Shown here: in pieces, positions 6,031 to 14,124 of the stretch
Layout of the letters: each line of letters opens with the position of its first letter
Position numbering within the stretch: position 1 is the first letter of the stretch
NCBI GenBank assembly: GCA_910585505.1
Contig: CAJUFF010000054.1
Span: 1-15,633, forward strand
Direction of reading: 5' to 3'
DNA: 15,633 bases
From: an uncultured Ruminiclostridium sp.
Lineage (GTDB): Bacteria > Bacillota > Clostridia > Oscillospirales > Ruminococcaceae
The notes under the pieces: generated by a model
What the model saw: only the letters and a program-made list of their open reading frames with translations
Databases searched by the model: none
Told to the model about the DNA's origin: nothing
Program-made: the position numbers and the translations under genes

Positions 6031-8598
6031 TTGAAAGCTAAAAAATTAAAACGACTGATAGCCACGTTGATATCAGCGGCTATAACAGTTTCAGCAATTC
6101 CCTATTCCGCGATTGCGGTTGAGGGAGATAACAGCGGCACGGGAGACTGGAACGGAGTGGAAGCCGAAGGATCAACATGGGATATCGACCATCAAGGCTA
6201 TCGTCTTTGTATTGTAAAAGAGGATGGTACTCCGGTAACCAATGCGGTTGATATACTTTACAGTAATGGTCATTCATTACCCAGTATAGATGAAAGAAAA
6301 ACATACTTTACATCAAGAACTGGTGAGACAAGTACCAATATTCATTACTGGACTGACTTAGGTTTCTCAAGCAACAACACAAATGCTTCCGATACTCCCC
6401 CCGCTGCCATTTATTGGGATAACGGACCCGTAGGAAACGGAGCGGCTGTTAATGCGTGGTTTACATCAGGTGAAAACGGAGATAATGTTATTAACGCCAA
6501 AAATAACGGAAACTATATTTTTAATTTTATTTCGAATTCTGATAAAAACTCGATTAACGATGGTAAAAATGTGCTTGATGTTGTAAAATCTAAAGGCTAC
6601 CTCCTTACCGTAGAACCAATAACATGGTTTAAACCCTGTAACTCTACAAACACCATAAAATATCCCTATTACATATATGGCACAATAAATAATATATGTA
6701 AATGGTACTATCTTAACAACGAACTTGTAAGACAGAACTTAGGCGGAGCTACGGCGGGTGGATTTTACGTCAATGTAATTCACTGCCTTTGGACGTCGAT
6801 GTATATTGAAAGCAACATTATCGGACTTGGGGGAGTAACGAGCGCAAGCGTGCTGACCGCTTATGACAGCAGCGATATTTCCGATATGTACACGGCAATG
6901 CAGAGCATGGGCGCGGGGCTGCATGTTTACCGCCTCGGAAAGACGACGGAGGTAACGGCGCTGATATGGTACGGAATGGAAAAACCGGAGGGCGGATATA
7001 AATGGACTTTTCAGAAAGAGCAGGCGGACGCCGAAAAGATTGTGCAGCTTAACCGCCTGTCATCGAAAACATACGAGGGAGCCGCGTACATACAGTACGC
7101 CATTGAGGGTACCCACGACAATCCCACGGGCTGGCGTCTGAGCGATTCGCCAAACACTGCTCCCGCGGTCGCGTTCAGCGAAAACATTCCCGCCAACAGA
7201 GTAAAAGCAGACGGTCCCGAAGCCTTTATGAACGGCGGCGACAGCGGAGAAAAAAGATATTTTTCCGTAAGCGATACGGAAGAAGCCGAATTGATAATGA
7301 ACAATCATTCAAACCTCAAATCCGTACATTTTGTTTTTCTCAACAAATTGAAAGAGGCCGAAAATGTTCTGTATTATCCCAAAGGAATGAAGGTCGTAAC
7401 TTCGGTTTTGCTTTACAACGACACATCGGATCATATGTATTATTACGACCTGATGGAAAGCATTATGACCGACGCGGGGCTGGAATTCGGTTCCTGTTAT
7501 GAGGACTCAAGAGCAAGCGTAACATTTTCCGGCAGCGAAGGCGATAATGTGTGGACGCAGACGGTAACGGGAATTACCGTCGAAAAAGACACGTCGCAGC
7601 TTGTATGGCTTGAATGGATAACTCCGGATAACCTTGACGTTATGACTTTGACAGTGACTCCCAGTGCGGGGACGTTGGAAAACAACGATGAAAAAGTAAA
7701 CAGGATCATTTTTACCGTATACTTATACGATCCGTTTGCCGAAAAGACTCCCCCGGATCCGAGACCTGACGATAAAGCCGACGGCTTCAAAACTTCCCTG
7801 TCCGAAAACTTTTATAACGGCAGCAAGCTGTCCGGAAGTATTCCGCCGCATTCATGGACAGTTCGGGATTCGATATCCGAGCTTTCCCTTTCGGTAAGCT
7901 CTTATTGGTACTACTATACGGACGGATTCTTCAAAGTAGTATACCCAGGGGATTATGTGGGCGATTACGGGGATATAGATCATATAGAGGTAAATTTAAA
8001 ATACGACGTCTCTACCGTGTTTTATACCAAAGATTCATATACGGTGACAGCGTCCGCGTCGGCGGAGATAATGCCCAGTAATTACTGTCCCACGTGGTAT
8101 GAAAAAAACGGAATAACATATATGGCGAGCGGTTACGGTATATACACTGCCGTACAAGGAGAGCTGAATATAACAAAAACAACCAAGGAAATGTCCTGTT
8201 CCGGAGCAGCCGATTCTTGGAGTTCAACAACTTCCACGGAAAGCAGGGTAATATCCGTGGGAGAAGACTATGACGGAGCGGCGGTCAGCTTCCAGATGGC
8301 GGAAAGCCTTTTTCCGGAATTTTACTACGGGAAATCCACCAGAGGAAACTATAACCGAATATTGAAATTAAATCCTTCGGGAGAGTTTAACTTTAAAGAG
8401 AACAAGTACAGTACATTAAACGATACCGTGCACTACACACCGTTGTGGTACCCTGATAACGCCGATTATAAGACCCTTACAAATATGCTGTACGCATACA
8501 CTCCCTTGGGAATGATCGAGGTAAACGGAGTCGGAAGCAACCCGATTCGCATATTGGGAAACGTTTATGACGATTGGCATGTGGCGGTTGTTGGGTGA
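6031..8598 (+). CDS. Large secreted surface protein of unknown function
   Basis: An 855-aa protein with a TTG start, fixed by AAAGGAG at 6017-6023, which leads directly into a signal peptide: basic KAKKLKR, hydrophobic core, and an AIA cleavage site near residue 29. The mature protein is rich in Trp, Tyr, Asn, Ser and Thr, and looks like an all-beta exported protein. Local motifs include RLCIVKEDGTPVTN (58-71) and VEPITWFKP (about 195-203); similar segments occur in large uncharacterised exported proteins of Clostridia ICEs. There is no LPXTG motif or C-terminal membrane helix, so surface retention, if any, would need another route or partner. The first part (about 6200-6760) is more A/T- and Asn-rich than the remainder, hinting at mosaic origin. 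A role in adhesion or mating-pair contact is inferred from position only. Confidence 0.75.
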   Translation: MKAKKLKRLIATLISAAITVSAIPYSAIAVEGDNSGTGDWNGVEAEGSTWDIDHQGYRLCIVKEDGTPVTNAVDILYSNGHSLPSIDERKTYFTSRTGETSTNIHYWTDLGFSSNNTNASDTPPAAIYWDNGPVGNGAAVNAWFTSGENGDNVINAKNNGNYIFNFISNSDKNSINDGKNVLDVVKSKGYLLTVEPITWFKPCNSTNTIKYPYYIYGTINNICKWYYLNNELVRQNLGGATAGGFYVNVIHCLWTSMYIESNIIGLGGVTSASVLTAYDSSDISDMYTAMQSMGAGLHVYRLGKTTEVTALIWYGMEKPEGGYKWTFQKEQADAEKIVQLNRLSSKTYEGAAYIQYAIEGTHDNPTGWRLSDSPNTAPAVAFSENIPANRVKADGPEAFMNGGDSGEKRYFSVSDTEEAELIMNNHSNLKSVHFVFLNKLKEAENVLYYPKGMKVVTSVLLYNDTSDHMYYYDLMESIMTDAGLEFGSCYEDSRASVTFSGSEGDNVWTQTVTGITVEKDTSQLVWLEWITPDNLDVMTLTVTPSAGTLENNDEKVNRIIFTVYLYDPFAEKTPPDPRPDDKADGFKTSLSENFYNGSKLSGSIPPHSWTVRDSISELSLSVSSYWYYYTDGFFKVVYPGDYVGDYGDIDHIEVNLKYDVSTVFYTKDSYTVTASASAEIMPSNYCPTWYEKNGITYMASGYGIYTAVQGELNITKTTKEMSCSGAADSWSSTTSTESRVISVGEDYDGAAVSFQMAESLFPEFYYGKSTRGNYNRILKLNPSGEFNFKENKYSTLNDTVHYTPLWYPDNADYKTLTNMLYAYTPLGMIEVNGVGSNPIRILGNVYDDWHVAVVG

Positions 8599-8656
8599 AC
8601 AATGAAAAAAACAAATTCTTTTTTATTGGAAAAATTCAAGGAAAGGAGCACGCGGA

Positions 8657-9121
8657 ATGCCCGAAAACAAAAAAACAACCAGAAAATTCAGCGTAGTGGT
8701 TCCGGAAGGCGTATATGAAAATCTTGCCAAAGCAGCAAGAGAAAAGCACACCACAATAGCGGACGTTGTCCGTTCATTTATTTCCAAAGGCTTAACGGTG
8801 GAATGGGCTGAGGGCTCGGAAAATTTCATACGCGGTATAGTGCGCGAGGAAACGGAAAACGTAACGAAGCACTATACCGAGCGCCTTATAAGGCTTATTG
8901 TAAAAGCCGCGAAGGGTTCTTTGTCGGCGCTGTATCTTCTTTTGCTGTTAATCCAGAACGAATACGCAAACGAAGCCACCACCGAGGATATATTGTCCTC
9001 GGCGTTTAAACAGGCGGCAGGGTATCTTAAGCTTAAGGAGCAGAATGTGGAAGAATACATAAAAGACGCGAGGGAATTTATTACCGCAAGTAAGAAAATC
9101 GGAAGAAAGGAGGACGGATAA
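8657..9121 (+). CDS. Ribbon-helix-helix relaxosome accessory protein
   Basis: A 154-aa protein; ATG preceded by AAGGAAAGGAG. Residues 8-47 (RKFSVVVPEGVYENLAKAAR, then KHTTIADVVRSFISKG) fit a ribbon-helix-helix DNA-binding fold: a beta strand, then two helices. A helical region follows, with a strongly hydrophobic helix at about 80-104 (LIRLIVKAAKGSLSALYLLL) and a charged C-terminal helix. Its stop overlaps the relaxase start (TAATG), which strongly implies translational coupling. RHH proteins encoded next to relaxases typically bind oriT and recruit the relaxase. The hydrophobic segment could be a dimer core or a membrane contact. The role comes from fold and context. Confidence 0.8.
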   Translation: MPENKKTTRKFSVVVPEGVYENLAKAAREKHTTIADVVRSFISKGLTVEWAEGSENFIRGIVREETENVTKHYTERLIRLIVKAAKGSLSALYLLLLLIQNEYANEATTEDILSSAFKQAAGYLKLKEQNVEEYIKDAREFITASKKIGRKEDG

Positions 9122-10419
9122 TGGCATTACTGATATACAAGCAGTGGCACCGGAACGCAAATCTCACAGGTACTCCCAACAGCAATGCAAAGCATATCAA
9201 GTACATAGGAGAGCGCATTCACGCGCTGAAGAAAAACAATCCGGAAAACGGACTTTTCGGTAAGTTTGGCGGAAAGCCTTTTACGGACAATATCAGCACC
9301 AAGGCTGCGGAAAAATATGTAGCTTCAATATCGAGAGACGGTAAAACCGTATTCCGAAGTTGCATATCTTTTACGCCCCAAAGAGCGGTAATGTTGGGGC
9401 TTGAAAAAAATATTGACCGCTGGGAGGAATTCGCCAAATATCACATATATTCCATCGCAAAGAATAACGGCATAGGAATGAAGGATATCGAATATCTTGC
9501 GGCGGTACACGATAAAGAAGGTCAGCCCCATATACATATTGTGTTTTGGAATAAAAATCAGCAGGTTGGCGTCAACTATGTAAATCCGAAAGTATGCGGC
9601 AATATCCGGGACGACCTTGAAACAAACGTTTTCGGAGAGCTTGCGGAGGAAATAAACATTGAGGAAGAAACGGAAAGTCTTGTCGGCAACCCGTCTTATA
9701 CCGTTGACAACGGCGACAGTGTGAGAAAAGCCCTGATTTCGTTAACCTTCGGTAATGAGAAAAAAGCGCAGTTTGAAATTCAGAATAAAATGCTTAAGTA
9801 TTTTATCAGCGGCGCGGAAAACGCGGTCAATGAAATAAAAGGATTTCCCGAACTTATAGCAACGTTTGATGAAATTGCAGACAGCGTGCCGAAAAAAGGA
9901 AGGCTTTCCTACGGATATATGCCTCAAGAGGTAAAAAAGCTTATTGACAATCTGAGCGATAAGCTTATGATTACTTTTCCCGAACTAAAAGGTATCTTTG
10001 AAGGTTATTTAACTTCAAAAAAGCAGGTGACGGAAATGTACAACAGTACTGAAACGGCATACGGCAGGCTTCAAACGGCAATCACTGTCGGTAAAGCTAA
10101 AGATAAGCTGTATGCAAAAATGGGGAATAAGATATTAAAGGCAATCAGTTCATATAAGCTTGAATTAAAAGCTAAGACGGACGCCGAACGCAGAGCGGAA
10201 TACGAACGTTCACAATCGGCAATGAAAAGCCTGCACGTCGTTGATTTAACCATGTCAATATCGCGGCTTTTATGCCGGGAATTTTCAGGTACTCAAGGTG
10301 AATCCGCCTCAGCCGGAGGAACGGGAAAATTTGCTTTCGGTACGGGTGACTTGTCCAAGCAGGCAAGATTGGAGCTTGTTTATGAGAATAAGGATAAAGG
10401 GAAGGGGGAGGAAAGATGA
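9121..10419 (+). CDS. MobP/MobL-type conjugative relaxase
   Basis: A 432-aa protein whose ATG overlaps the preceding stop by 1 nt; AGAAAGGAGG (9105-9114) is its ribosome site. The N-terminal relaxase domain contains KHIKYIGERI (24-33), where Y28 is a candidate nucleophile, and the histidine motif H130-DKEGQP-H137-I-H139-IVFWNK, the metal-binding triad of this superfamily (MobP3/MobL-like). Residues 69-125 hold the conserved spacer (RSCISFTPQRAVMLGLEKNI). The C-terminal half is helical, Lys/Glu-rich and less recognisable. The enzyme would nick oriT, bind the 5' end covalently and be exported through the VirD4 channel. It lacks a primase or helicase fusion, fitting the separate primase-like gene upstream. 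Subfamily assignment is by motif and needs a profile search. Confidence 0.88.
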   Translation: MALLIYKQWHRNANLTGTPNSNAKHIKYIGERIHALKKNNPENGLFGKFGGKPFTDNISTKAAEKYVASISRDGKTVFRSCISFTPQRAVMLGLEKNIDRWEEFAKYHIYSIAKNNGIGMKDIEYLAAVHDKEGQPHIHIVFWNKNQQVGVNYVNPKVCGNIRDDLETNVFGELAEEINIEEETESLVGNPSYTVDNGDSVRKALISLTFGNEKKAQFEIQNKMLKYFISGAENAVNEIKGFPELIATFDEIADSVPKKGRLSYGYMPQEVKKLIDNLSDKLMITFPELKGIFEGYLTSKKQVTEMYNSTETAYGRLQTAITVGKAKDKLYAKMGNKILKAISSYKLELKAKTDAERRAEYERSQSAMKSLHVVDLTMSISRLLCREFSGTQGESASAGGTGKFAFGTGDLSKQARLELVYENKDKGKGEER

Positions 10420-10454
10420 ACAAAGGTGAAAGAACGAATAATCGTTCGCCTTAA
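10416..10454 (+). CDS. Possible 12-codon ORF overlapping the relaxase stop
   Basis: An ATG overlaps the relaxase TGA (ATGA) and follows a purine-rich ribosome site (GGGGGAGG, about 10403-10410). It would encode MNKGERTNNRSP. Its end contains the inverted repeat GAACGA/TCGTTC (10432-10447). It may be a leader peptide, a remnant of a deleted gene, or chance. Confidence 0.25.
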   Translation: MNKGERTNNRSP

Positions 10455-10465
10455 CAGATTATAAT

Positions 10466-10496
10466 GAGCCGCAATTACAAGCGGCTCTTTTCTTTT
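10466..10496 (+). terminator. Terminator between relaxase and VirD4 genes
   Basis: GAGCCGC (10466-10472) pairs perfectly with GCGGCTC (10481-10487) across an 8-nt loop, followed by TTTTCTTTT. No promoter fits between it and the VirD4 start, so the transfer operon would depend on read-through or on processive antitermination. Confidence 0.78.
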
Positions 10497-10507
10497 ACCC
10501 AAAAACC

Positions 10508-13192
10508 GTGAAAGGAGGGATTCGGATAGAAAAAGCGAAAAGAATCATAATTGCCGTAACAGCATTTATCCTTATGACCGCAGGCGGCGCAATGGGTACG
10601 GTTATAATAGATCAGGCACTTTCGGGAAAAGAGATCGAGCCGTGCGGTCTGATGGAAAGCATAGAAATTATTTCGGAAAACGAGAAATGCAAACAATGGT
10701 TTATCGTATTCGAGCTAATATCTGCTGTGCTTTGCACCGCGCTGGTTATTGCGCGGAACGACAGCTATAAATCCAAAAAAGTAAAAATAACCGACAGGAT
10801 TTCGACCCCCGCGCCTATGGGCGAGGGACAGCACGGAACGGCAAGATTTATGACCGAAAAAGAAAAGAAAAAACATCATAAAAGCTTTGTGCTTGACGGC
10901 GGGAATCCCGTAATAGCCAAGCTGACCGCAGATGGCGGTAGGCGGGGCAAGGCGGCGGTAAAATACAAAAAATCCATGAAAAAAAGCCGTAAAAGAGAAA
11001 AATGCGATACCGTCAAATACGGAGGTTTGGTCGGAAAAATACAGGATCTGGCACAGACGGCGGTGGATATCATATTTTTTCCCTGTCGCAAGGTAAAAAA
11101 ATTGCTTGTCGAAGCTAAAAACGCGGTTGTTCGTCCCTTTTACAGATTAGGAGAAAAGGCGAAAAAAATCAAAGAGACCTTTAGTCGAAAAAGAGGAAAG
11201 GCAAAATCGGAAATACTGAAGCTGCTTATAGGTCAGCGGGAAAATACCGATTTAAGCGAAAATGAAGCGGCTTTAGAGAAAACCGAAAACAAAACATCGG
11301 TTATCGCCTGCACAAGAGGGCTGCCGAATAAAGCGGGACTGGTTATCGACTATAAGAAGCTTGGAGACGGCAGAGAGCGCATAACGTGCCTGACAGAAGA
11401 TGTTCATACGCTGATCTGCGGCGCAACCGGCTCCGGCAAGACAAGACGAATGGTTATCCCGACAGTATGCAGCCTTGCCCTTGCGGGAGAAAGCATTGTA
11501 ATAACCGATCCGAAGGGGGAGGTTTATGCTTATACGGGGGATTATCTGAGGGAACTCGGATATGAGGTATGCGTATTAAACTTTTTTGACCCGGCGGTAT
11601 CAATGTCGTATAATCCGCTTCAGCCCGTTATTGACGCGGTAAATGACGGAGATACAACACTCGCGGCCTCACGGACGTGGGATCTGACAAGCTTCCTTGT
11701 GGAAAAAAACGATAAATCGGAACCGATCTGGTCAAACGGTGAAATGTCGATTATCGCGGCGGCTGTATTGTGCGTTGTGTATGACAATAAGGATAAACCG
11801 CAGTATCAGAATCTTACAAATGTTTATTGGTTTATCGCCAATATGTGCAAGGAAATCGCGATGAGAACAGGCGAACAGTTCACCGAAGGAGAAAACGCGG
11901 GAGCCGATAAGGGAAAGAAGATACTTCCGATAACGGAATATGTAAAAGCGCTTCCCGATACGCACCCCGCGAAGCCGCTGTTGGGAATTTCAAGCGTTGC
12001 GCCGGAAAAAACCGCGGGCAGCTTCTACACCTCGGCTCTTACCACCCTCAGACTCTATACCGCAGGCAATATTTATAATATTGTAAAAAGCAGCGAATTT
12101 TGTCTTGAAGGGTTGGGGAAGAAAAAACAGGCATTATTTTTCATATTGCCCGATTCCAAAACGACCTACTACTCTATCGTATCTTTGCTGTGCTCCCAGA
12201 CCTACGATTTGCTAACCGAATCCGCCAAAAGAAACGGCAACCGCCTTAATAACCGTGTAAACTTTGTACTCGACGAATTCGGAAACTTTGCAAAAATCCC
12301 CGATTTTTGCACAATGCTTACGGTGGGGCGCGGCTACGGAATTCGTTATAACCTGTTTGTACAGTCATTTTCTCAGTTGGAGGAAAAATATGAAAAAACA
12401 GGTGAAATGACCGTAAAAAACAACTGTGTGTGGGTTTATCTTGCTTCCAATGACGGTCAGACTCATAAGGACTTTGAGACCCGCTTGGATAAATATACCA
12501 CAAGCAGTTACAGCCTTACCAGCAGCGAAGCGTCCGGAACAAGTTCGGGGTCGAGATCCAGTAATGTGAATTTAATCGAACGCAGCCTGCTTACATCGGG
12601 GGAAGTCGGAATGATAAAAAAGCCTTGGCTCTTGACCTCGGAAACGGGGCAGTATCCTATGATCTCAAGATTGCCCGATTTGTCAAAATGGAAATATAAC
12701 GACATTTTGGGATTAGGCGACGAAAATCATAATACCGCCTTTATCGAGTATGTACAAGCCAAAGAACACCGCCGAACAGATGAAGAAATTCAACTGTGGG
12801 GCATTTGGAATCTGTTTACTCAGCGCGGTGTAAATCTTACGAACATTCATCAAAAAATACGGGATTTTCTTTACGGCGATACAGAATTCGGATTTGCGGA
12901 AGGCGTCTGTAATTACGGTGCACCTGCCGAATCATTGAAAAGAAACGGAAATGCCAATAGGCTTGATTTGGAAGAAAAACGAAAAAGCTTTGAAAGAATA
13001 CAGGACGTAACGGAGCTTAAGGAGCAAATTACGGTACTCAGAAACGAGATAAAGAAGCTTAGCAAGGAGCTTAGCGAAGAGCAAAGCACCAACCGCGAAA
13101 AAATGGACGAGCTGTCCGAAGAGATTTCGTACATAACGGACGAGCTTCGTACCGCACTGTCCGTTTTAAACCTGCGCGAAAAACAAATGTAA
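10508..13192 (+). CDS. VirD4/TraG-type type IV coupling protein (CD1115-like)
   Basis: An 894-aa protein. Two N-terminal membrane helices lie at about residues 10-35 and 63-82. After the TARFMTEKE segment (111-119), which corresponds to the usual GSARW region, there is a long Lys/Arg-rich stretch (about 130-245) before the ATPase. The Walker A is CGATGSGKTRR (304-314), and the Walker B is VLDEFGNF (587-594). The end (about 820-890) is a coiled coil (ELKEQITVLRNEIKKLSKEL). This membrane ATPase docks the relaxase-DNA complex and feeds it to the channel. Start choice is uncertain: GTG at 10508 is the only canonical start that keeps the first membrane helix, yet the strong AAAGGAGG (10511-10518) lies downstream of it and points to ATA at 10526 or ATT at 10520. 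Confidence 0.92.
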   Translation: MKGGIRIEKAKRIIIAVTAFILMTAGGAMGTVIIDQALSGKEIEPCGLMESIEIISENEKCKQWFIVFELISAVLCTALVIARNDSYKSKKVKITDRISTPAPMGEGQHGTARFMTEKEKKKHHKSFVLDGGNPVIAKLTADGGRRGKAAVKYKKSMKKSRKREKCDTVKYGGLVGKIQDLAQTAVDIIFFPCRKVKKLLVEAKNAVVRPFYRLGEKAKKIKETFSRKRGKAKSEILKLLIGQRENTDLSENEAALEKTENKTSVIACTRGLPNKAGLVIDYKKLGDGRERITCLTEDVHTLICGATGSGKTRRMVIPTVCSLALAGESIVITDPKGEVYAYTGDYLRELGYEVCVLNFFDPAVSMSYNPLQPVIDAVNDGDTTLAASRTWDLTSFLVEKNDKSEPIWSNGEMSIIAAAVLCVVYDNKDKPQYQNLTNVYWFIANMCKEIAMRTGEQFTEGENAGADKGKKILPITEYVKALPDTHPAKPLLGISSVAPEKTAGSFYTSALTTLRLYTAGNIYNIVKSSEFCLEGLGKKKQALFFILPDSKTTYYSIVSLLCSQTYDLLTESAKRNGNRLNNRVNFVLDEFGNFAKIPDFCTMLTVGRGYGIRYNLFVQSFSQLEEKYEKTGEMTVKNNCVWVYLASNDGQTHKDFETRLDKYTTSSYSLTSSEASGTSSGSRSSNVNLIERSLLTSGEVGMIKKPWLLTSETGQYPMISRLPDLSKWKYNDILGLGDENHNTAFIEYVQAKEHRRTDEEIQLWGIWNLFTQRGVNLTNIHQKIRDFLYGDTEFGFAEGVCNYGAPAESLKRNGNANRLDLEEKRKSFERIQDVTELKEQITVLRNEIKKLSKELSEEQSTNREKMDELSEEISYITDELRTALSVLNLREKQM

Positions 13193-13212
13193 ATAGAGGA
13201 GGAACAGAAAAC

Positions 13213-13515
13213 ATGAATCAAAAGCTAACGGCAATAAAATTATTCTGCGGAAAAGTACTCGGCTTCGCGGGGTCTCAGATTGCCACCGGCACTACAAACC
13301 TTATTAACGATGTTACCACATGGTTATATGTGTTGGTACCGCTTGCGGGGGTTGTATTTCTTATATATTTTTCAATCCGCCGCGGTTCGGCCGATCAGCA
13401 GGATAAAAAACAGTGGGACGACAGAATCAAAACGGTTATTGTATCCGTTATTATCGGCTTGCTGGCTACCGTTATAGTTAATATTATAAGCAGCTATTAC
13501 GGTACGGGCGGCTAA
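13213..13515 (+). CDS. Small two-TM protein, VirB2/TrbC pilin-like
   Basis: A 100-aa protein; AGAGGAGG at 13196-13203 precedes the ATG. Helices lie at about residues 36-55 (TWLYVLVPLAGVVFLIYFSI) and 73-93 (KTVIVSVIIGLLATVIVNII), joined by a short hydrophilic loop with charged residues. This is the usual size and layout for VirB2/TrbC-like subunits in Gram-positive transfer operons. It follows virD4 by 20 nt and probably shares its transcript. The N-terminus is mildly hydrophobic but not a clear cleavable signal. The call rests on topology and context, not on a diagnostic motif. Confidence 0.7.
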   Translation: MNQKLTAIKLFCGKVLGFAGSQIATGTTNLINDVTTWLYVLVPLAGVVFLIYFSIRRGSADQQDKKQWDDRIKTVIVSVIIGLLATVIVNIISSYYGTGG

Positions 13516-13538
13516 AAATAAGAAAGGATGAAATACGC

Positions 13539-13574
13539 ATGAAATTGTTTTACTTATCCGGGGTTCCGCCTTAA
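13539..13574 (+). CDS. Possible 11-aa leader peptide
   Basis: An ATG 10 nt after AAAGGA opens a frame encoding MKLFYLSGVPP. It stands at the head of a 219-nt spacer with a hairpin, an arrangement that would fit a leader peptide, but it could equally be chance or a gene remnant. Confidence 0.22.
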   Translation: MKLFYLSGVPP

Positions 13575-13598
13575 TACATTTTATGGGCGTACCTGTAC

Positions 13599-13635
13599 CA
13601 ATCTTTAATTAAGCCGCAGACATGATTAAAGATTG
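13599..13635 (+). other. Hairpin in the spacer between the two small membrane-protein genes
   Basis: CAATCTTTAAT (13599-13609) pairs perfectly with ATTAAAGATTG (13625-13635) across a 15-nt loop. No T-run follows, so it is not a standard terminator. A 14-bp A/T palindrome (ATATTTTAAAATAT) lies at 13699-13712, just before the next ribosome site. The spacer 13516-13734 has no convincing gene or promoter; it may be an RNA-processing or stability element controlling the downstream small gene. Confidence 0.5.
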
Positions 13636-13734
13636 CACACGAAACATTAATCCCGCAGTTTTAAAAGGTATTAGTATTATACATCTGCAAACAAGAACAT
13701 ATTTTAAAATATTTATCATACGGAGGAAAAACCA

Positions 13735-14031
13735 ATGAAAGTTTTAAACAAAATCAAGAATGGAATCGCAACCCTCAGAAACAAAATTCAAAACGGCATT
13801 ACCACCGCTCAGACAAAGCTTGCCGCCAAGAGCGCAAGCTTGCAGGCTGAATTTGCGGAAGAAACCGGCGCTAATACTCATACCGACGTTACCATCTGGA
13901 TAGTAATCGGCGTTACACTCGGAGCTATCGCTCTTGCCGCGCTGATCTATATTTTCAGAGACGTTGTAATGGAGAAGGTGGAAGAGATGATTAACAATAT
14001 GTTTGGCAATGCCAACAATCCCAACCCCTAA
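13735..14031 (+). CDS. Small single-TM mobile-element protein (DUF6133-like)
   Basis: A 98-aa protein; CGGAGG at 13721-13726 precedes the ATG. An amphipathic basic N-terminus repeats the KIxNGI pattern (KIKNGIATL, KIQNGITTA) and leads through an Ala/Glu-rich helix to one membrane segment at about residues 52-74 (VTIWIVIGVTLGAIALAALI). The C-terminus is FRDVVMEKVEEMINNMF followed by an Asn/Pro tail. This shape (basic helix, single TM, short C-terminal amphipathic helix) matches DUF6133-type proteins found in Clostridia transfer operons, which may be pilin-like. It is bracketed by a structured leader and a strong terminator, suggesting separate, perhaps higher, expression than the rest of the operon. 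Family name is tentative. Confidence 0.65.
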   Translation: MKVLNKIKNGIATLRNKIQNGITTAQTKLAAKSASLQAEFAEETGANTHTDVTIWIVIGVTLGAIALAALIYIFRDVVMEKVEEMINNMFGNANNPNP

Positions 14032-14062
14032 GCGCGTTCAGCGAGAGAAATATAAGAATTAC

Positions 14063-14091
14063 AAAACGGGGCTGCCTGCCCCGTTTTTAAT
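14063..14091 (+). terminator. Terminator after the small membrane-protein genes
   Basis: AAAACGGGGC (14063-14072) pairs with GCCCCGTTTT (14078-14087) across a 5-nt loop, followed by further T-rich sequence. It would reduce expression of the downstream channel genes relative to the pilin-like genes. Confidence 0.88.
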
Positions 14092-14124
14092 TTTTATATA
14101 TTTATGATAGGAGGCTCATATTTT

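Noticed and set aside
8602..8718. Short ATG frame (MKKTNSFLLEKF...) overlapping the RHH gene start
   Set aside because: No Shine-Dalgarno upstream, and the peptide becomes low-complexity basic where it overlaps the RHH gene in another frame.
10460..10465. TATAAT as a promoter for VirD4
   Set aside because: No -35-like hexamer at 16-18 bp, and the RNA would start inside the terminator hairpin.
14104..14124. Upstream ATG of the VirB6-like gene as start
   Set aside because: The TAGGAGG site lies after it and is correctly spaced for the ATG at 14125.
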